In this document: positions 17,705 through 30,079 of the stretch, one piece after another
Layout of the letters: every line of letters begins with the position of its first letter
Position numbering within the stretch: the first letter of the stretch is position 1
Notes under the pieces: generated by a model
What the model was told of the DNA's origin: nothing
The model's database searches: none
The model's input: only the letters and a program-made list of their open reading frames with translations
Made by a program: the position numbers and the translations under genes
Assembly: GCA_024400455.1 (NCBI GenBank)
Contig: JAKSMU010000005.1
Coordinates: forward strand, 124,001-188,000
Origin: Bacteroidales bacterium
GTDB lineage: Bacteria > Bacteroidota > Bacteroidia > Bacteroidales > F082
DNA length: 64,000 bases
Reading direction: 5' to 3'

Positions 17705-18730
17705 TCACTTCACCAAATCGATATATACTGGCAAATGGTCGCTGAAACCACCAAAATAGCGAGGGCCGATGTAGGTGCGGATGAGTTTCTTTCCATGATA
17801 AGTTGGGTCGTCTTCGAGCATGAAATCCGTCCAGAAAATACGTGCGCTATTTTCTTTATAATGAAGGCCTTCCCTATCGTTCAGCACTTGCGGAGTCACG
17901 ATAATCTGGTCGAAAATCTGCCAATCGTTCTGATGCTTCAAAGTGCCTTCAAAACCAAGGCTTTTGTTTCCGGCCATGAAATTCACCAGATTTCCGTCCT
18001 CATATTCTGAAATCGGTCTTGCTTTCAGCACATCGTAAATGCTTGGGTCGGTCGGGCAATCGTTCAAGTCGCCCATCATGATGATTTTCGGAGCATAGCC
18101 TTCTGGCGCAACGGCATTAATTGAATCAACTTGCCTGCGCAAAATGGCCGCCGAACATGCCCTTGAGCCAACAGTCTCCAACTCACCGCTGTAGCGGCTA
18201 GGCCAATGATTGACAAATACATGAATCGTATCATCCTCACCATCAATAAACTTTGCATACAAAATATCACGCGAACGATAAGCCGTATCTTCCGGATTAT
18301 AATAAGGAATGGTCTTGCTTTCGACCAGGGTAAATTTGTCCTTTGAATAGATGATAGCCGGATCGATGCCGCGTTTGTCGGGGCCCTCATAATGTACGAA
18401 ACGGTAATTGTGGTTTTTGAGCGGAGTCAGATTGAAAAGGCTGTTCAGTACATACTGGTTTTCTACCTCACAAACGCCAAAAATGCCAATCGGGTTGTTT
18501 TCCGACATAGCCAAGATGACCTTATACATGTTGTTGCGTTTCTTGTAGAAGCGCGATTTTGTCCAATGCTGCGAGCCTTCGGCAGTAAATTCGTTATAGG
18601 TCAATGTGCTGTCAACAAATGGGTCGAAGAAATTTTCCATGTTCCAAAAGGCGACGCGAACGCTTTCCTTCTGCTGCGAAAAACAATTCAAGCAGAGAAA
18701 CAGCACTAATATCAATAACAACCGTTTCAT
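17705..18730 (-). CDS. Secreted endonuclease/exonuclease/phosphatase-family protein
   Basis: This 341-residue protein begins with a clear signal peptide (MKRLLLILVLFLCLNCFS, then QQKE). The mature part is an EEP-fold hydrolase: RVAFWNMENFFDP at the start, GVCEVEN with the metal-binding Glu, FVNHWPSRYSG, MMGDLNDCPTD and FSDHLPVYIDL at the end. Each is a standard EEP metal or catalytic motif. Such exported Bacteroidetes proteins are annotated as endonucleases or phosphodiesterases; whether it cuts DNA or a small substrate is open. It is followed, 17 bases upstream on the same strand, by the thioesterase gene. Confidence 0.93.
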   Translation of the reverse strand: MKRLLLILVLFLCLNCFSQQKESVRVAFWNMENFFDPFVDSTLTYNEFTAEGSQHWTKSRFYKKRNNMYKVILAMSENNPIGIFGVCEVENQYVLNSLFNLTPLKNHNYRFVHYEGPDKRGIDPAIIYSKDKFTLVESKTIPYYNPEDTAYRSRDILYAKFIDGEDDTIHVFVNHWPSRYSGELETVGSRACSAAILRRQVDSINAVAPEGYAPKIIMMGDLNDCPTDPSIYDVLKARPISEYEDGNLVNFMAGNKSLGFEGTLKHQNDWQIFDQIIVTPQVLNDREGLHYKENSARIFWTDFMLEDDPTYHGKKLIRTYIGPRYFGGFSDHLPVYIDLVK

Positions 18731-18747
18731 TAAAAAGCACTTACAAA

Positions 18748-19134
18748 TTACTGGAACAACTTTTTCAAATCCTCTGGAATAGGCTTCGACACGTTTTTCT
18801 CACGGTCGATGCAGACCAAAACACTGCCGCAAACCGACATTACTTCGCCGGTTTCTGTGTTTCGCAAACATTGTTTCAGTTTCACGCTACTGCGGCCAAA
18901 TTCAGCCACTTCCGTCTCGCAGACAATCTTGTCGTGAATGTGAATCGGCTGCTTGAAATCAATATCAACGTGAACCAGAACCATGTCGAAAGTCAGCCAG
19001 TCGATTTCTTTCTGCATGGCGTTTTCGAGGAATTGCGTGCGGCCATAGTCGTAAAGGTTCAGCTGATAACCATTGTTGACGTGATTGAACGGATCCAAGT
19101 CGCTCATTCTGATTTGTATCGGGCAAGTAAACAT
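18748..19134 (-). CDS. Acyl-CoA thioesterase, 4HBT hotdog family
   Basis: This 128-residue single hotdog-fold protein carries the YbgC/4HBT signature MSDLDPFNHVNNGYQLNLYDYGR with the catalytic Asp in LDPFNHVNN. The family hydrolyses short or aromatic acyl-CoA thioesters. It lies 41 bases downstream of the antiporter gene and 17 bases before the secreted hydrolase gene, all on the minus strand, so the three may be co-transcribed. Confidence 0.92.
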   Translation of the reverse strand: MFTCPIQIRMSDLDPFNHVNNGYQLNLYDYGRTQFLENAMQKEIDWLTFDMVLVHVDIDFKQPIHIHDKIVCETEVAEFGRSSVKLKQCLRNTETGEVMSVCGSVLVCIDREKNVSKPIPEDLKKLFQ

Positions 19135-19175
19135 GATTTTCCATTTTTAACGTGCAAATGTAGGATTTTTTTCGT

Positions 19176-21413
19176 TTAAACGATAATCTCTGCTGTTTTC
19201 AGCCTCTCTGCCGAAGCTTCCGAACTTACAAACCACACCACATCGTTTTCCTCAAAGACGATGCGTGCCGAAGGATTCAGAATGAAATCGCCGTTGCGCT
19301 CAATGGCTATCACCATGGCGCTGTAATGGCTCGACAAGCCGGAATCCACAAGCGAGACCTGATAGAAACGGTTTTCTTTCGTAATGACCATCTTGTGTAA
19401 GTCGACATCGTTCACAACTGCCTCGTTAATAAGCACTTCGTCCTCAATTTCCACTCTACTCTTCAATTTCATGATATGGTCATCGTTGCCCACGAAAGTG
19501 ATGACATCCATCGGGAAAAGCACAAAATCCTTATTCGGCAAGTCAAAGACCTTCTTGCCACGCTCCACACTGACCACACTGATGTTGTAATTATCACGGA
19601 AATCGGTTTCGGCAATCGTTTTTCCCACATAATCGCTGTCCTGACTCAAAGTCATTTTCTCCAAACGGAAATTTTCCTGCAAGACTTCAGGAATGGCAAA
19701 TGCCTGCAAATCATCGCGTTTATTCATATTTTCCAAGAAACGCTTTTCGATTCTTTCGTAAAATTTCATGAAACGGTTGCTGATGCGCAACAAGCCGAAC
19801 AATGCCAATGCCACTGCAAAAAGGACAAGATGATTGAAGTCGATATAATGGGTCAAAATATTATAAATCAACAGAATGACAACCACATAACGTATGGCAA
19901 AAATGGTGCGGATAATGGTCCTGTTGAAACGGCTAGCCTTCATCAGTTTTTCGTTGGCGTGGCGCGACTTGTGCTTGAAAGCCACGGCCCAAAGGAAAGG
20001 CGACAACACAATGAGGGTAATGGCGCAATTGATAATGGAACTCCACACACCCGGAATGAGACGGATTATATAACCATCGATGAAGAAACACACGAGCATC
20101 AACGCGATGATGATGGCCACATAAATGACCATGTTTTTCAGTTGCCGGACGAGAAAAGCGTGCATGTCGACATGTTCGCCGCTTTTCACTTTCATGCCCG
20201 TCTCCTTGTTGCTGAAATTCTGGCGCCATTTTTCCGGTATGCGTTTCTCAAGCCAATTGTAGCATGGAACAGCCGCATTGATGGTATAAGGTGTGAGAAA
20301 CGTAGTGATGATGGACACAGAAACGATAATCGGATACAGGAAATCATCAATTACACCGAAGCTCATGCCCACCGTGGCAATGATGAATGAAAATTCACCA
20401 ATCTGGCCAAAGCAGAAACCCGCCTGCATGGAAGTCTTCAAATTATTGCCAGCCAGCAACATACCGTCCATCGAGCTCAGCGATTTCAAGGAAAGCACGA
20501 CCAAGGTTATGACCAGAATCTGCCACCAATATTGCACCAAAACGGCAGGATCGACCATCATGCCAACCGAAACGAAGAAAACAGCGCCAAAAAGGTTCTT
20601 GATAGGCGTAGTCAGTTTGTGAATCATCTCAGCTTCAAGCGTTTCGGCGAGAATCGAACCCATGATGAAAGCACCCAATGCCGATGAAAAACCCGCAACA
20701 TTAGCCAAGACAACCATCAGGAAACACAAGCCGACGGCAAAAACCGTCAGAGTTTCCTCCGACATGAATTTACGGATCCATTTCAGCACCGATGGAATGA
20801 GATAGATGCCGCCAATGAACCATATCAAAAGGAAGAAAACCAATTTCAGCATACTGAAAACCAATTCCTTGCCATTGAAAGTCTGACTGACGGAAAGCGT
20901 CGAAAGAATGACCATCATCAGGATGGCCGCCAAATCCTCGACCACCAAAACGCCAATGACACTTTCGGTAAACTTTTCGTGCTTCAGTTTCAAATCGTCG
21001 AAAGCTTTGGCAATGATGGTCGTCGACGACATGGAAAGCATGGCTCCGAGAAACATGCAATCCATCTTGCTCCAACCCAGCAATTTGCCGAGGAAAAACC
21101 CTATGATGCACATCGAAACCAATTCGGTCAACGCCGTGATGCCGACCGTTCCGCCCACTTTTTTGAGTTTCTTAAAACTGAATTCCAAACCGATGGCAAA
21201 GAGCAGAAACACCATGCCGATTTCGCTCCAAGTCTCAACGCTCGTATGGTCATTGATATTAGGGAACCAGCCGAAATAAGGCCCAATAAGAAAACCGGCA
21301 ATGATGTAGCCTAACACAAGCGGCTGCTTCAACCACTTGAAAATGACCGTGGTGATTCCAGCCGTGACAAGAATAAGCGCCAAATCGGAAAACAATACAG
21401 GTAAATCAGACAT
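19176..21413 (-). CDS. CPA2 monovalent cation:proton antiporter with TrkA-C domain
   Basis: The protein has 745 residues. The N-terminal half (about 1-390) has the CPA2/KefB-type helices, including GLEFSFKKLKKVG, MLSMSSTTIIAKAF and VVEDLAAILMM with the conserved acidic pair. A second hydrophobic block (about 430-560) follows. The soluble C-terminus (about 585-745) holds TrkA-C-like RCK sequence (SVVSVERGKKVFDLPNKDFVLFPMD). It would exchange K+ or Na+ for protons in pH and cation homeostasis under control of a cytosolic ligand. The middle membrane block between the two is longer than in KefB. Confidence 0.92.
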   Translation of the reverse strand: MSDLPVLFSDLALILVTAGITTVIFKWLKQPLVLGYIIAGFLIGPYFGWFPNINDHTSVETWSEIGMVFLLFAIGLEFSFKKLKKVGGTVGITALTELVSMCIIGFFLGKLLGWSKMDCMFLGAMLSMSSTTIIAKAFDDLKLKHEKFTESVIGVLVVEDLAAILMMVILSTLSVSQTFNGKELVFSMLKLVFFLLIWFIGGIYLIPSVLKWIRKFMSEETLTVFAVGLCFLMVVLANVAGFSSALGAFIMGSILAETLEAEMIHKLTTPIKNLFGAVFFVSVGMMVDPAVLVQYWWQILVITLVVLSLKSLSSMDGMLLAGNNLKTSMQAGFCFGQIGEFSFIIATVGMSFGVIDDFLYPIIVSVSIITTFLTPYTINAAVPCYNWLEKRIPEKWRQNFSNKETGMKVKSGEHVDMHAFLVRQLKNMVIYVAIIIALMLVCFFIDGYIIRLIPGVWSSIINCAITLIVLSPFLWAVAFKHKSRHANEKLMKASRFNRTIIRTIFAIRYVVVILLIYNILTHYIDFNHLVLFAVALALFGLLRISNRFMKFYERIEKRFLENMNKRDDLQAFAIPEVLQENFRLEKMTLSQDSDYVGKTIAETDFRDNYNISVVSVERGKKVFDLPNKDFVLFPMDVITFVGNDDHIMKLKSRVEIEDEVLINEAVVNDVDLHKMVITKENRFYQVSLVDSGLSSHYSAMVIAIERNGDFILNPSARIVFEENDVVWFVSSEASAERLKTAEIIV

Positions 21414-21601
21414 AAGATTTCATTTTAAAGGTTAGAGCGACAAATATAACAAAAAAGACACAAACTTTGGCGTAATTTTCAACAAAAACATTCTTTTCCG
21501 ATACAAGTTTAATTATCTTCTTTGCACTTGCCGTTTTTTTATGCTCCAATGTATATTATTGTGAATTTTATTGTTACTTTTGCTCACAAAATCAAAAGAA
21601 T

Positions 21602-24390
<2,789 letters not shown>

Positions 24391-24400
24391 TCTTTTGGTT

Positions 24401-24946
24401 ATGAACATTTTATTCAACAAGCCGTATGGCGTTTTAAGTCAATTCACACCCGAAGCCGGACATCAAGCGCTGAACGAATTTGGCCTGCCGCCAGGCGTTT
24501 ACGCCGCAGGCCGCCTCGATCACGACAGCGAGGGTGCTTTATTGCTTTCCGACAACGGCAAACTCATCAAAAGACTCTTGGACCCGAAATTTGAGCATCC
24601 TCGCACCTATCTAGCTCAGGTCGACGGACAAATCACCCCCGAAGCCGTTCGTCAATTGGCGAAAGGTGTCAACATAAAGGGTTATCATACAAAGCCTTGC
24701 AAAGCTGAAATTGTTTCAGAGCCTGAAAATCTTTGGGAACGCATCCCTCCTATCCGTTACCGCGCCAACATCCCTACAAGTTGGGTTCGCCTCACTTTAA
24801 TTGAAGGCAAAAACCGCCAAGTCCGCCACATGACAGCAGCCGTTGGTTTTCCCACTTTGCGCCTCATCCGCATACAAATCGGCAACATTACGCTAGGCGA
24901 ATTGCAACCTGGCGAATGGCGCATTGTGAACGAAAAAGTAATTTGA
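24401..24946 (+). CDS. rluE: 23S rRNA pseudouridine synthase, RluE/RsuA type
   Basis: This 181-residue protein has the RsuA/RluB/E/F catalytic motif AGRLDHDSEGALLLSDNG, whose Asp attacks the uridine. It also carries the family starts NILFNKPYGVLSQF and the later NRQVRHMTAAVGFPTLRLIRI. The S4-like RNA-binding domain of RsuA and RluB is absent, as in RluE, which modifies U2457 of 23S rRNA in E. coli. I take the ATG at 24401; the frame continues upstream into ligA without support. It lies 10 bases after the ligA stop and is probably co-transcribed. Confidence 0.93.
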   Translation: MNILFNKPYGVLSQFTPEAGHQALNEFGLPPGVYAAGRLDHDSEGALLLSDNGKLIKRLLDPKFEHPRTYLAQVDGQITPEAVRQLAKGVNIKGYHTKPCKAEIVSEPENLWERIPPIRYRANIPTSWVRLTLIEGKNRQVRHMTAAVGFPTLRLIRIQIGNITLGELQPGEWRIVNEKVI

Positions 24947-24951
24947 ATGAA

Positions 24952-26910
24952 TCAGCGTTCCGTGAAAGATTTAAAGAAAATCTCAGCATCCTTCCAGACC
25001 GTATAATCGCGCGCATACACCAGATTCAATTGATTGACAAATGGTTTGTCCTCCAAAATGCTTGATTCAAGATAGGAAGCCGGATTGAAAACACCACGCC
25101 TAATGTTTGGAAGTTTCTGGGTCTCATCGTCAATCGGACAATAACCCACCCATGTGCGTCGGCCAACGAGCACCAAAACTGCATTTTTCAGGAAGCGCCA
25201 TGGATGCTTGACCAACAACGCCAATGGCAACCAAAACAAGATGCTGAAACAGCTTACCAGGACATCAAAAAGACGCTTGTTACGGCGGTTAGTATTTGTA
25301 TCAATAGCCTTAATATCAACAGTATAAAGATCACCGCGCGTATTGATGGAATTGCTGCCAATGATTGACAGACTATCTTCCGGAGCAATCTTATAATCCA
25401 CATTTGTGGCATGCCACTCCACCATTTTATCAATAATCACCTGATGCGATACATCTTTCGAACAGAAAATCACCTCCGAAATCTTGTAAATAGTGATGAT
25501 GTCAGGCACTTGACTTATATTTCCAATGAAACCTTCCGGCACCTCACCATTCGGTTCCGAATAGACCCGGCCAATGAAATCCGGTTTAATGGAAGTGCTA
25601 TCCAAAAGATTTTCAACCCTTTGAACTTCCGTTTCGCTACCAATGAGCAGAAACCGCTTTTTCAAGTTTTTCTTCAATTGAAACGCTTCACTTCCTGAAA
25701 GATAGCCAACGCACCTTGACAAACACATTTCCAAGGCCAGCCAGATTGTACCAAACAAAATCAATGCGCGTGAAAAGCGCAAACTTTCCGGCAGCAGAGC
25801 GTAAAGAACTAATATCAAAACACTTCCTATGGCAACACCCAAAACACTCTTTCCATAACCGTATGGTTTGTCGTAGCCGCCACAAAAATAGGAACATAAT
25901 AGCCAAATCAAGATATAGACAGGTAAAACAGCCGCAAATAACACCGCCGGATAACTACCCGCACCTCCATACACAGCCATTTTGCCCCAAAAATAACTGA
26001 TGGCGGCCAAACCTCCATACCCCAAAACGGTATCGATTATAGGCATGAAAGCCTTCTGGAAGAATTGGGAAACTAGTGCAAGGAATGCTTTAAAATAGAT
26101 GGCTAAATTGATTAAGAATGAGAATGTTGAAGCACGCTTCTGTCCGAAGTGTTTCTTGGCAAAAATCTCCATAGCCTTGTAAAACACAAAGACATAATTG
26201 ACACTCGTTTTCTTCGTGCTCTCACCTTTATAATGAATGATACGCGTCTCTGGGAAATAATAATTCTTATAGCCTCCCAAAGTAATGCGATACGACAAAT
26301 CAATGTCCTCACCATACATGAAAAAGGTTTCATCCAAAAGCCCAACCTTATCCAAAGTCTCTCGACGCATCAGCATGAAAGCACCAGCAAGAATCTCGAC
26401 TTCATTGGTTTCGTCATTCGACAAATGCCCCATATAATAATGCGCAAAACGCTTGGAATGAGGAAACAACTTGGCGAGACCGAACATTTTATAAAAAGCT
26501 GTCATTGGCGTTGGCAGGCCGCGCTTCGATTCGGGAAGGAACTGTCCTTTGCCGTCCACCATCTTCACGCCAAGACCACCGGCATCAGGATGAGAATCCA
26601 TAAAAGCAATGCACTTACTGAAAGTGTCGTCTTCGACCACAGTGTCTGGGTTCAAAAGCAGCACATATTCTCCCGTTGAAATCCTGATTGCCTGATTGTT
26701 AGCACGACTAAAACCAACATTTTCCTTGTTGGCAATGACCTTCACCTCGGGAAACTTCTGCGCAAGCATCTTCAAGGAACCGTCGACGGAATTATTGTCA
26801 ACTACATACACCTCACCTTCAATGCCTTGCAATGCACGACGAACCGAATAGAGGCATTGCTCCAAGAAATACTCAACATTATAGTTTACAATGACGATAG
26901 ATAACTTCAT
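24952..26910 (-). CDS. GT2 glycosyltransferase fused to a shortened sugar-phosphate-transferase-like membrane part
   Basis: The protein has 652 residues. Residues 1-260 are a GT-A family-2 glycosyltransferase (KLSIVIVNYNVEYFLEQCL, LLLNPDTVVEDD as DxD region, MYGEDIDLSYRI) of the rhamnosyltransferase-like group. Four to five helices follow (about 270-405), then a Rossmann-like CoA-binding-3 domain (KKRFLLIGSETEVQRVENLL, about 415-530). The C-terminal part starts KRLFDVLVSCFSILFWLPLALL, as in WcaJ/WbaP polyprenyl-phosphate sugar transferases, but the usual catalytic core between this helix and the end is largely missing. It probably adds a sugar to an envelope glycan. The start ATG is at 26910; it is divergent from the next gene. 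Confidence 0.9.
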   Translation of the reverse strand: MKLSIVIVNYNVEYFLEQCLYSVRRALQGIEGEVYVVDNNSVDGSLKMLAQKFPEVKVIANKENVGFSRANNQAIRISTGEYVLLLNPDTVVEDDTFSKCIAFMDSHPDAGGLGVKMVDGKGQFLPESKRGLPTPMTAFYKMFGLAKLFPHSKRFAHYYMGHLSNDETNEVEILAGAFMLMRRETLDKVGLLDETFFMYGEDIDLSYRITLGGYKNYYFPETRIIHYKGESTKKTSVNYVFVFYKAMEIFAKKHFGQKRASTFSFLINLAIYFKAFLALVSQFFQKAFMPIIDTVLGYGGLAAISYFWGKMAVYGGAGSYPAVLFAAVLPVYILIWLLCSYFCGGYDKPYGYGKSVLGVAIGSVLILVLYALLPESLRFSRALILFGTIWLALEMCLSRCVGYLSGSEAFQLKKNLKKRFLLIGSETEVQRVENLLDSTSIKPDFIGRVYSEPNGEVPEGFIGNISQVPDIITIYKISEVIFCSKDVSHQVIIDKMVEWHATNVDYKIAPEDSLSIIGSNSINTRGDLYTVDIKAIDTNTNRRNKRLFDVLVSCFSILFWLPLALLVKHPWRFLKNAVLVLVGRRTWVGYCPIDDETQKLPNIRRGVFNPASYLESSILEDKPFVNQLNLVYARDYTVWKDAEIFFKSFTER

Positions 26911-27018
26911 ACTCAAAAAAATCCGTCAAAGATAAGACACTTCGCCGAATTGACAAGCAATTTTCTTCCGTTTTCGACGTTTTGACGCAATAATAACGCT
27001 GCGAAAGGAAAAGAATTG

Positions 27019-27026
27019 TATTTTTG
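27019..27026 (+). promoter_or_regulatory. Putative -7 element of the glycan-gene pair
   Basis: TATTTTTG fits the Bacteroidetes -7 consensus TAnnTTTG and lies 16 bases before the start codon at 27043. I find no convincing TTTG -33 partner. Confidence 0.5.
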
Positions 27027-27042
27027 TCAACAAATTAACGCA

Positions 27043-28713
27043 ATGGAAGAAGGAAAAACATCTTTGCGATTTGGTGTCATGGTCGACGACATGACCTTGC
27101 AACGCTGGCAGGCAGAAACCATCAAAAAACTGACTGACAGCGGCATGCAACTTTTGTTGATTATTAAAAACGAAGAATCCGCACCTAAAAAGGGACTATT
27201 CAGGAAAATCAAGGAATATCCCTTCCGAAGAATGTTTTTCCAAGTGTGGAATCACCGGCTGTTCAAGCCTGAATGTAAAGCAATGGTAGATTTATCTGCC
27301 TATTGCGAACTTGAAAAAATCGAAGTTCTTAACTGCCAACCGCAACATCAAGGCATTTCAACCATAATTTCAAATAACGATATTGAAACAATTAGAAATC
27401 AAGAACTTGATTTCATTCTTAGATTCGGTTTCAACATTCTCAGCGGCGAAATCCTTACCGTTGCAAAATACGGCATTTGGTCGTTCCATCACGACGATGA
27501 AATGGTTTATCGTGGTGCGCCTCCTGGCTTTTGGGAATTCATGCATGACGATCCTGTCAATGGAATTATTCTGCAAAAACTCACGGAATTTTTAGACAAA
27601 GGTGTGATTTTGAAAAAGGTGTTTTACCCAACCATACTTCACTCCTACAAGGCACACCTCAACCAATTGTATTTTGAAAGCGAGTCATTGCCTTTGGAAG
27701 TCTGCAACGAAATAATCCGTACTGGCGGCGTTTTTGAATATGAATCAAAATCGACAGCTCCCGTTTATCGCGCTCCGAAAAATGGCAAAATGCTGAAATA
27801 TTGGCTCCTATGCCCAATAAGAAGACTCAGTTTCCATTTGCACGACCTATTTAGGCAAGAAGATTGGGATGTAGCATACGCTGAAGTCCCATTGCGTGAA
27901 TTCATTAAAGATCCAAAGTCGTATGAGAGTGATTTTGTATGGTTTAGGAGAAGTCATTTAAACACTTACTACGCCGATCCATTTGTGATTTCAACTGCAA
28001 AAGACACCTATATTTTCTTTGAAAGTTACAATTACAAAAAAGGAAAAGGCAGCATTTGCGTCGCTTTGAAATCGGAGAAATTCAAGAAACATCACGAAGC
28101 GCTATGCGAACCCTTCCACCTATCCTATCCTTTTGTTTTTCAAGACAATGGAACAGTTTACTGTCTTCCAGAAGCCAACGAATCAAATCGTCTGACACTC
28201 TATCGCTTTAACGAAAAGGAACTCATTTTGGAAAAAGATTCCGTTTTGATGGAAAACATCCGTGCCATTGACCCAACATTATACTTCAAAGACGGGAAAT
28301 GGAACCTTTTCCTTGGTCTTCAGAAATATTCCAACATCAAGTTATTCAGGTATTTATCAAACGATTTGCGAGGTTCATACGAGACTTATTACAATAACCC
28401 CATCAAGACAGATTGCCAAAATGCGCGCATGGCAGGCGCATTTTTCACGGACGGCGATACATTGATTCGCCCTGGTCAAGAGTCTATCAGATATTATGGA
28501 ACTGCCGTCCGACTGAACGAAGTTCAAGTACTTTCAGACGATTACTATTCCGAATCACAAATCATTAGGATTGAACCATTTAACGAGTGTCATTTCAAGC
28601 ATGGCTTGCACACGCTGAATGGCAACGAAACAATGACCGTCATCGATGGAAAGCGTTTCTTTTTTACTTTTTCCGGCCTATTTCACCAACTCAAACTTAA
28701 AGTCAAGCGATAA
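27043..28713 (+). CDS. Formyltransferase-like domain fused to a glucosamine-inositolphosphorylceramide-transferase-like propeller
   Basis: The protein has 556 residues. The N-terminal part (about 8-240) follows the fold of formyl transferases: RFGFNILSGEIL, then SFHHDDEMVYRG and a downstream DDPVNGIILQ. The usual NxH is SFH, so the catalytic Asn is replaced while His and Asp remain. The C-terminal part (about 290-540) has repeated blades with YYADPFVI, YIFFESYN, YPFVFQDNGTVYCLPEA and AIDPTLYFKDGKWNLFLG, as in the five-bladed propeller of the GIPC-transferase/GH43-like family. It probably acts on a sugar nucleotide or glycan, but the reaction is not known. Its stop is 2 bases from the flippase start. 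Confidence 0.85.
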   Translation: MEEGKTSLRFGVMVDDMTLQRWQAETIKKLTDSGMQLLLIIKNEESAPKKGLFRKIKEYPFRRMFFQVWNHRLFKPECKAMVDLSAYCELEKIEVLNCQPQHQGISTIISNNDIETIRNQELDFILRFGFNILSGEILTVAKYGIWSFHHDDEMVYRGAPPGFWEFMHDDPVNGIILQKLTEFLDKGVILKKVFYPTILHSYKAHLNQLYFESESLPLEVCNEIIRTGGVFEYESKSTAPVYRAPKNGKMLKYWLLCPIRRLSFHLHDLFRQEDWDVAYAEVPLREFIKDPKSYESDFVWFRRSHLNTYYADPFVISTAKDTYIFFESYNYKKGKGSICVALKSEKFKKHHEALCEPFHLSYPFVFQDNGTVYCLPEANESNRLTLYRFNEKELILEKDSVLMENIRAIDPTLYFKDGKWNLFLGLQKYSNIKLFRYLSNDLRGSYETYYNNPIKTDCQNARMAGAFFTDGDTLIRPGQESIRYYGTAVRLNEVQVLSDDYYSESQIIRIEPFNECHFKHGLHTLNGNETMTVIDGKRFFFTFSGLFHQLKLKVKR

Positions 28714-28715
28714 TC

Positions 28716-30008
28716 ATGTTCAAGAAGATTTTAGGAACGGGAGCGACAAGGATACTGAACCTCTTGATTGGCTTTGCCAACATGATGCTCGGCGCCAAGA
28801 TTTTAGGCGCAGCCGAATGGGGCATCGGCTATATGGTTGTGGTTGATGTCTCCTTCCTCCTTATTGGTGTCGAACTGCTTGCAGGCAGCGGATTGGTGTA
28901 TTTCACGCCACGCAAAAAACTCTCCACACTGATGCTGGTTTCCTATTCGTGGATTATCGTCGCTATTGCATTATATGCACTTGCATTTTGGCTACTCTCC
29001 TATTTTCCTGACACTTTCGACAACATTGTTCCTCAAGGCTACGCTAAAATCACCCTGCTGATGGTCTTGGTTTACAGTTTCCACAACTTCAACCTGAACA
29101 TCTTTTTAGGCAAAGAAAAAGTACACCTTTATAATTGGGTTTTCTCCATCCAGATTGTGACGCAAATCGCTGTCATGTGTCTCTTGCTATTCGTTTTCCA
29201 TATTACTGACGCACATGCATTTATCTATTCACTTTTGAGTGGTTATTCAATTGCCACCATCACTGGATTCTGTTTCTTGCTGCCGATGGTGAAAAAAGAG
29301 GGCTTTGATTCCATAAAAGTCACGGTTAAGGAAATGTTCAGCTACGGAACCATTATCCAGCTTTCGACATTAGTCAGCACCCTGAACAAACGCTTGAGCA
29401 TGTTTTTGCTGAAGCAACATTGGGGCGACGAAAGGGTCGGTGTTTTTTCATCAGGAACGCAAATCACTGAAGGCGTGAAGATTATAGGAAACAGCCTTGC
29501 TCTAGTGCAATTCTCTGCCCTTAGCAACATGACTGACCGCAAGGAAGCCGTCAAACTCACTTTACGCTTCATAAAGATTGCCGTTCTGTTCACATTCCTT
29601 GCTTTGGCAGTCATCGTACTTTTACCGACTTCGTTCTACGAATGGGTGCTTTCAAAAGAGTTTTCAGAAATCAAGCATGTCATGCTTTACATGTCGCCGG
29701 GCATCATATTTCTGGCAGCACACACCATTTTAGCGCACTATTTTTCCGGAACAGGTCAGCCCAAATACAATTTATACGCCTCAATAACGGGACTTTGTTT
29801 CACAATTCCAAGCACTTTACTTTTAGTGAAACCTTTCGGCATCGACGGTGCTGCCATCTCTTCCTCTATTACTTTCGCTGCTTCATTCACTTATCATTGG
29901 ATTATTTTCCGCAAGCAGAGTTCCGCCCGCATCTCAGACCTTCTGCCTAACAAGGAAGACTGGAATTGGGTCCGGGAAGAAACAAGAAAACTTTTCAATA
30001 ACAAATAA
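28716..30008 (+). CDS. Wzx-type oligosaccharide flippase
   Basis: This 430-residue protein has about twelve hydrophobic helices and the MATE/MVF-superfamily polysaccharide-synthase layout. It begins KKILGTGATRILNLLIGFANMMLGAKILG, with the conserved first helix and Gly-rich turn, and includes TLNKRLSMFLLKQHWGDERVGVFSSG in the middle. It would flip lipid-linked oligosaccharide across the inner membrane. It directly follows the formyltransferase-like gene, and the GT2 fusion gene is divergent next door, so the three probably serve one envelope glycan. The glycan itself cannot be named. Confidence 0.9.
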   Translation: MFKKILGTGATRILNLLIGFANMMLGAKILGAAEWGIGYMVVVDVSFLLIGVELLAGSGLVYFTPRKKLSTLMLVSYSWIIVAIALYALAFWLLSYFPDTFDNIVPQGYAKITLLMVLVYSFHNFNLNIFLGKEKVHLYNWVFSIQIVTQIAVMCLLLFVFHITDAHAFIYSLLSGYSIATITGFCFLLPMVKKEGFDSIKVTVKEMFSYGTIIQLSTLVSTLNKRLSMFLLKQHWGDERVGVFSSGTQITEGVKIIGNSLALVQFSALSNMTDRKEAVKLTLRFIKIAVLFTFLALAVIVLLPTSFYEWVLSKEFSEIKHVMLYMSPGIIFLAAHTILAHYFSGTGQPKYNLYASITGLCFTIPSTLLLVKPFGIDGAAISSSITFAASFTYHWIIFRKQSSARISDLLPNKEDWNWVREETRKLFNNK

Positions 30009-30032
30009 GTATTGGACTGTGCCATTTTTTTT

Positions 30033-30040
30033 TATTTTTG
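30033..30040 (+). promoter_or_regulatory. Putative -7 element of the T9SS-cargo gene
   Basis: TATTTTTG lies 39 bases before the start at 30080; TTGG at 30012-30015 may be a weak -33 element with a 17-base spacer. Confidence 0.5.
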
Positions 30041-30079
30041 CAGCAATAATCATTAAATAATCAACAAAATAAAATTGTC

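Noticed and set aside
19476..20390. Long open frame opposite the antiporter gene
   Set aside because: Antisense shadow of a conserved membrane protein, rich in His and Asp as expected for a complementary reading.
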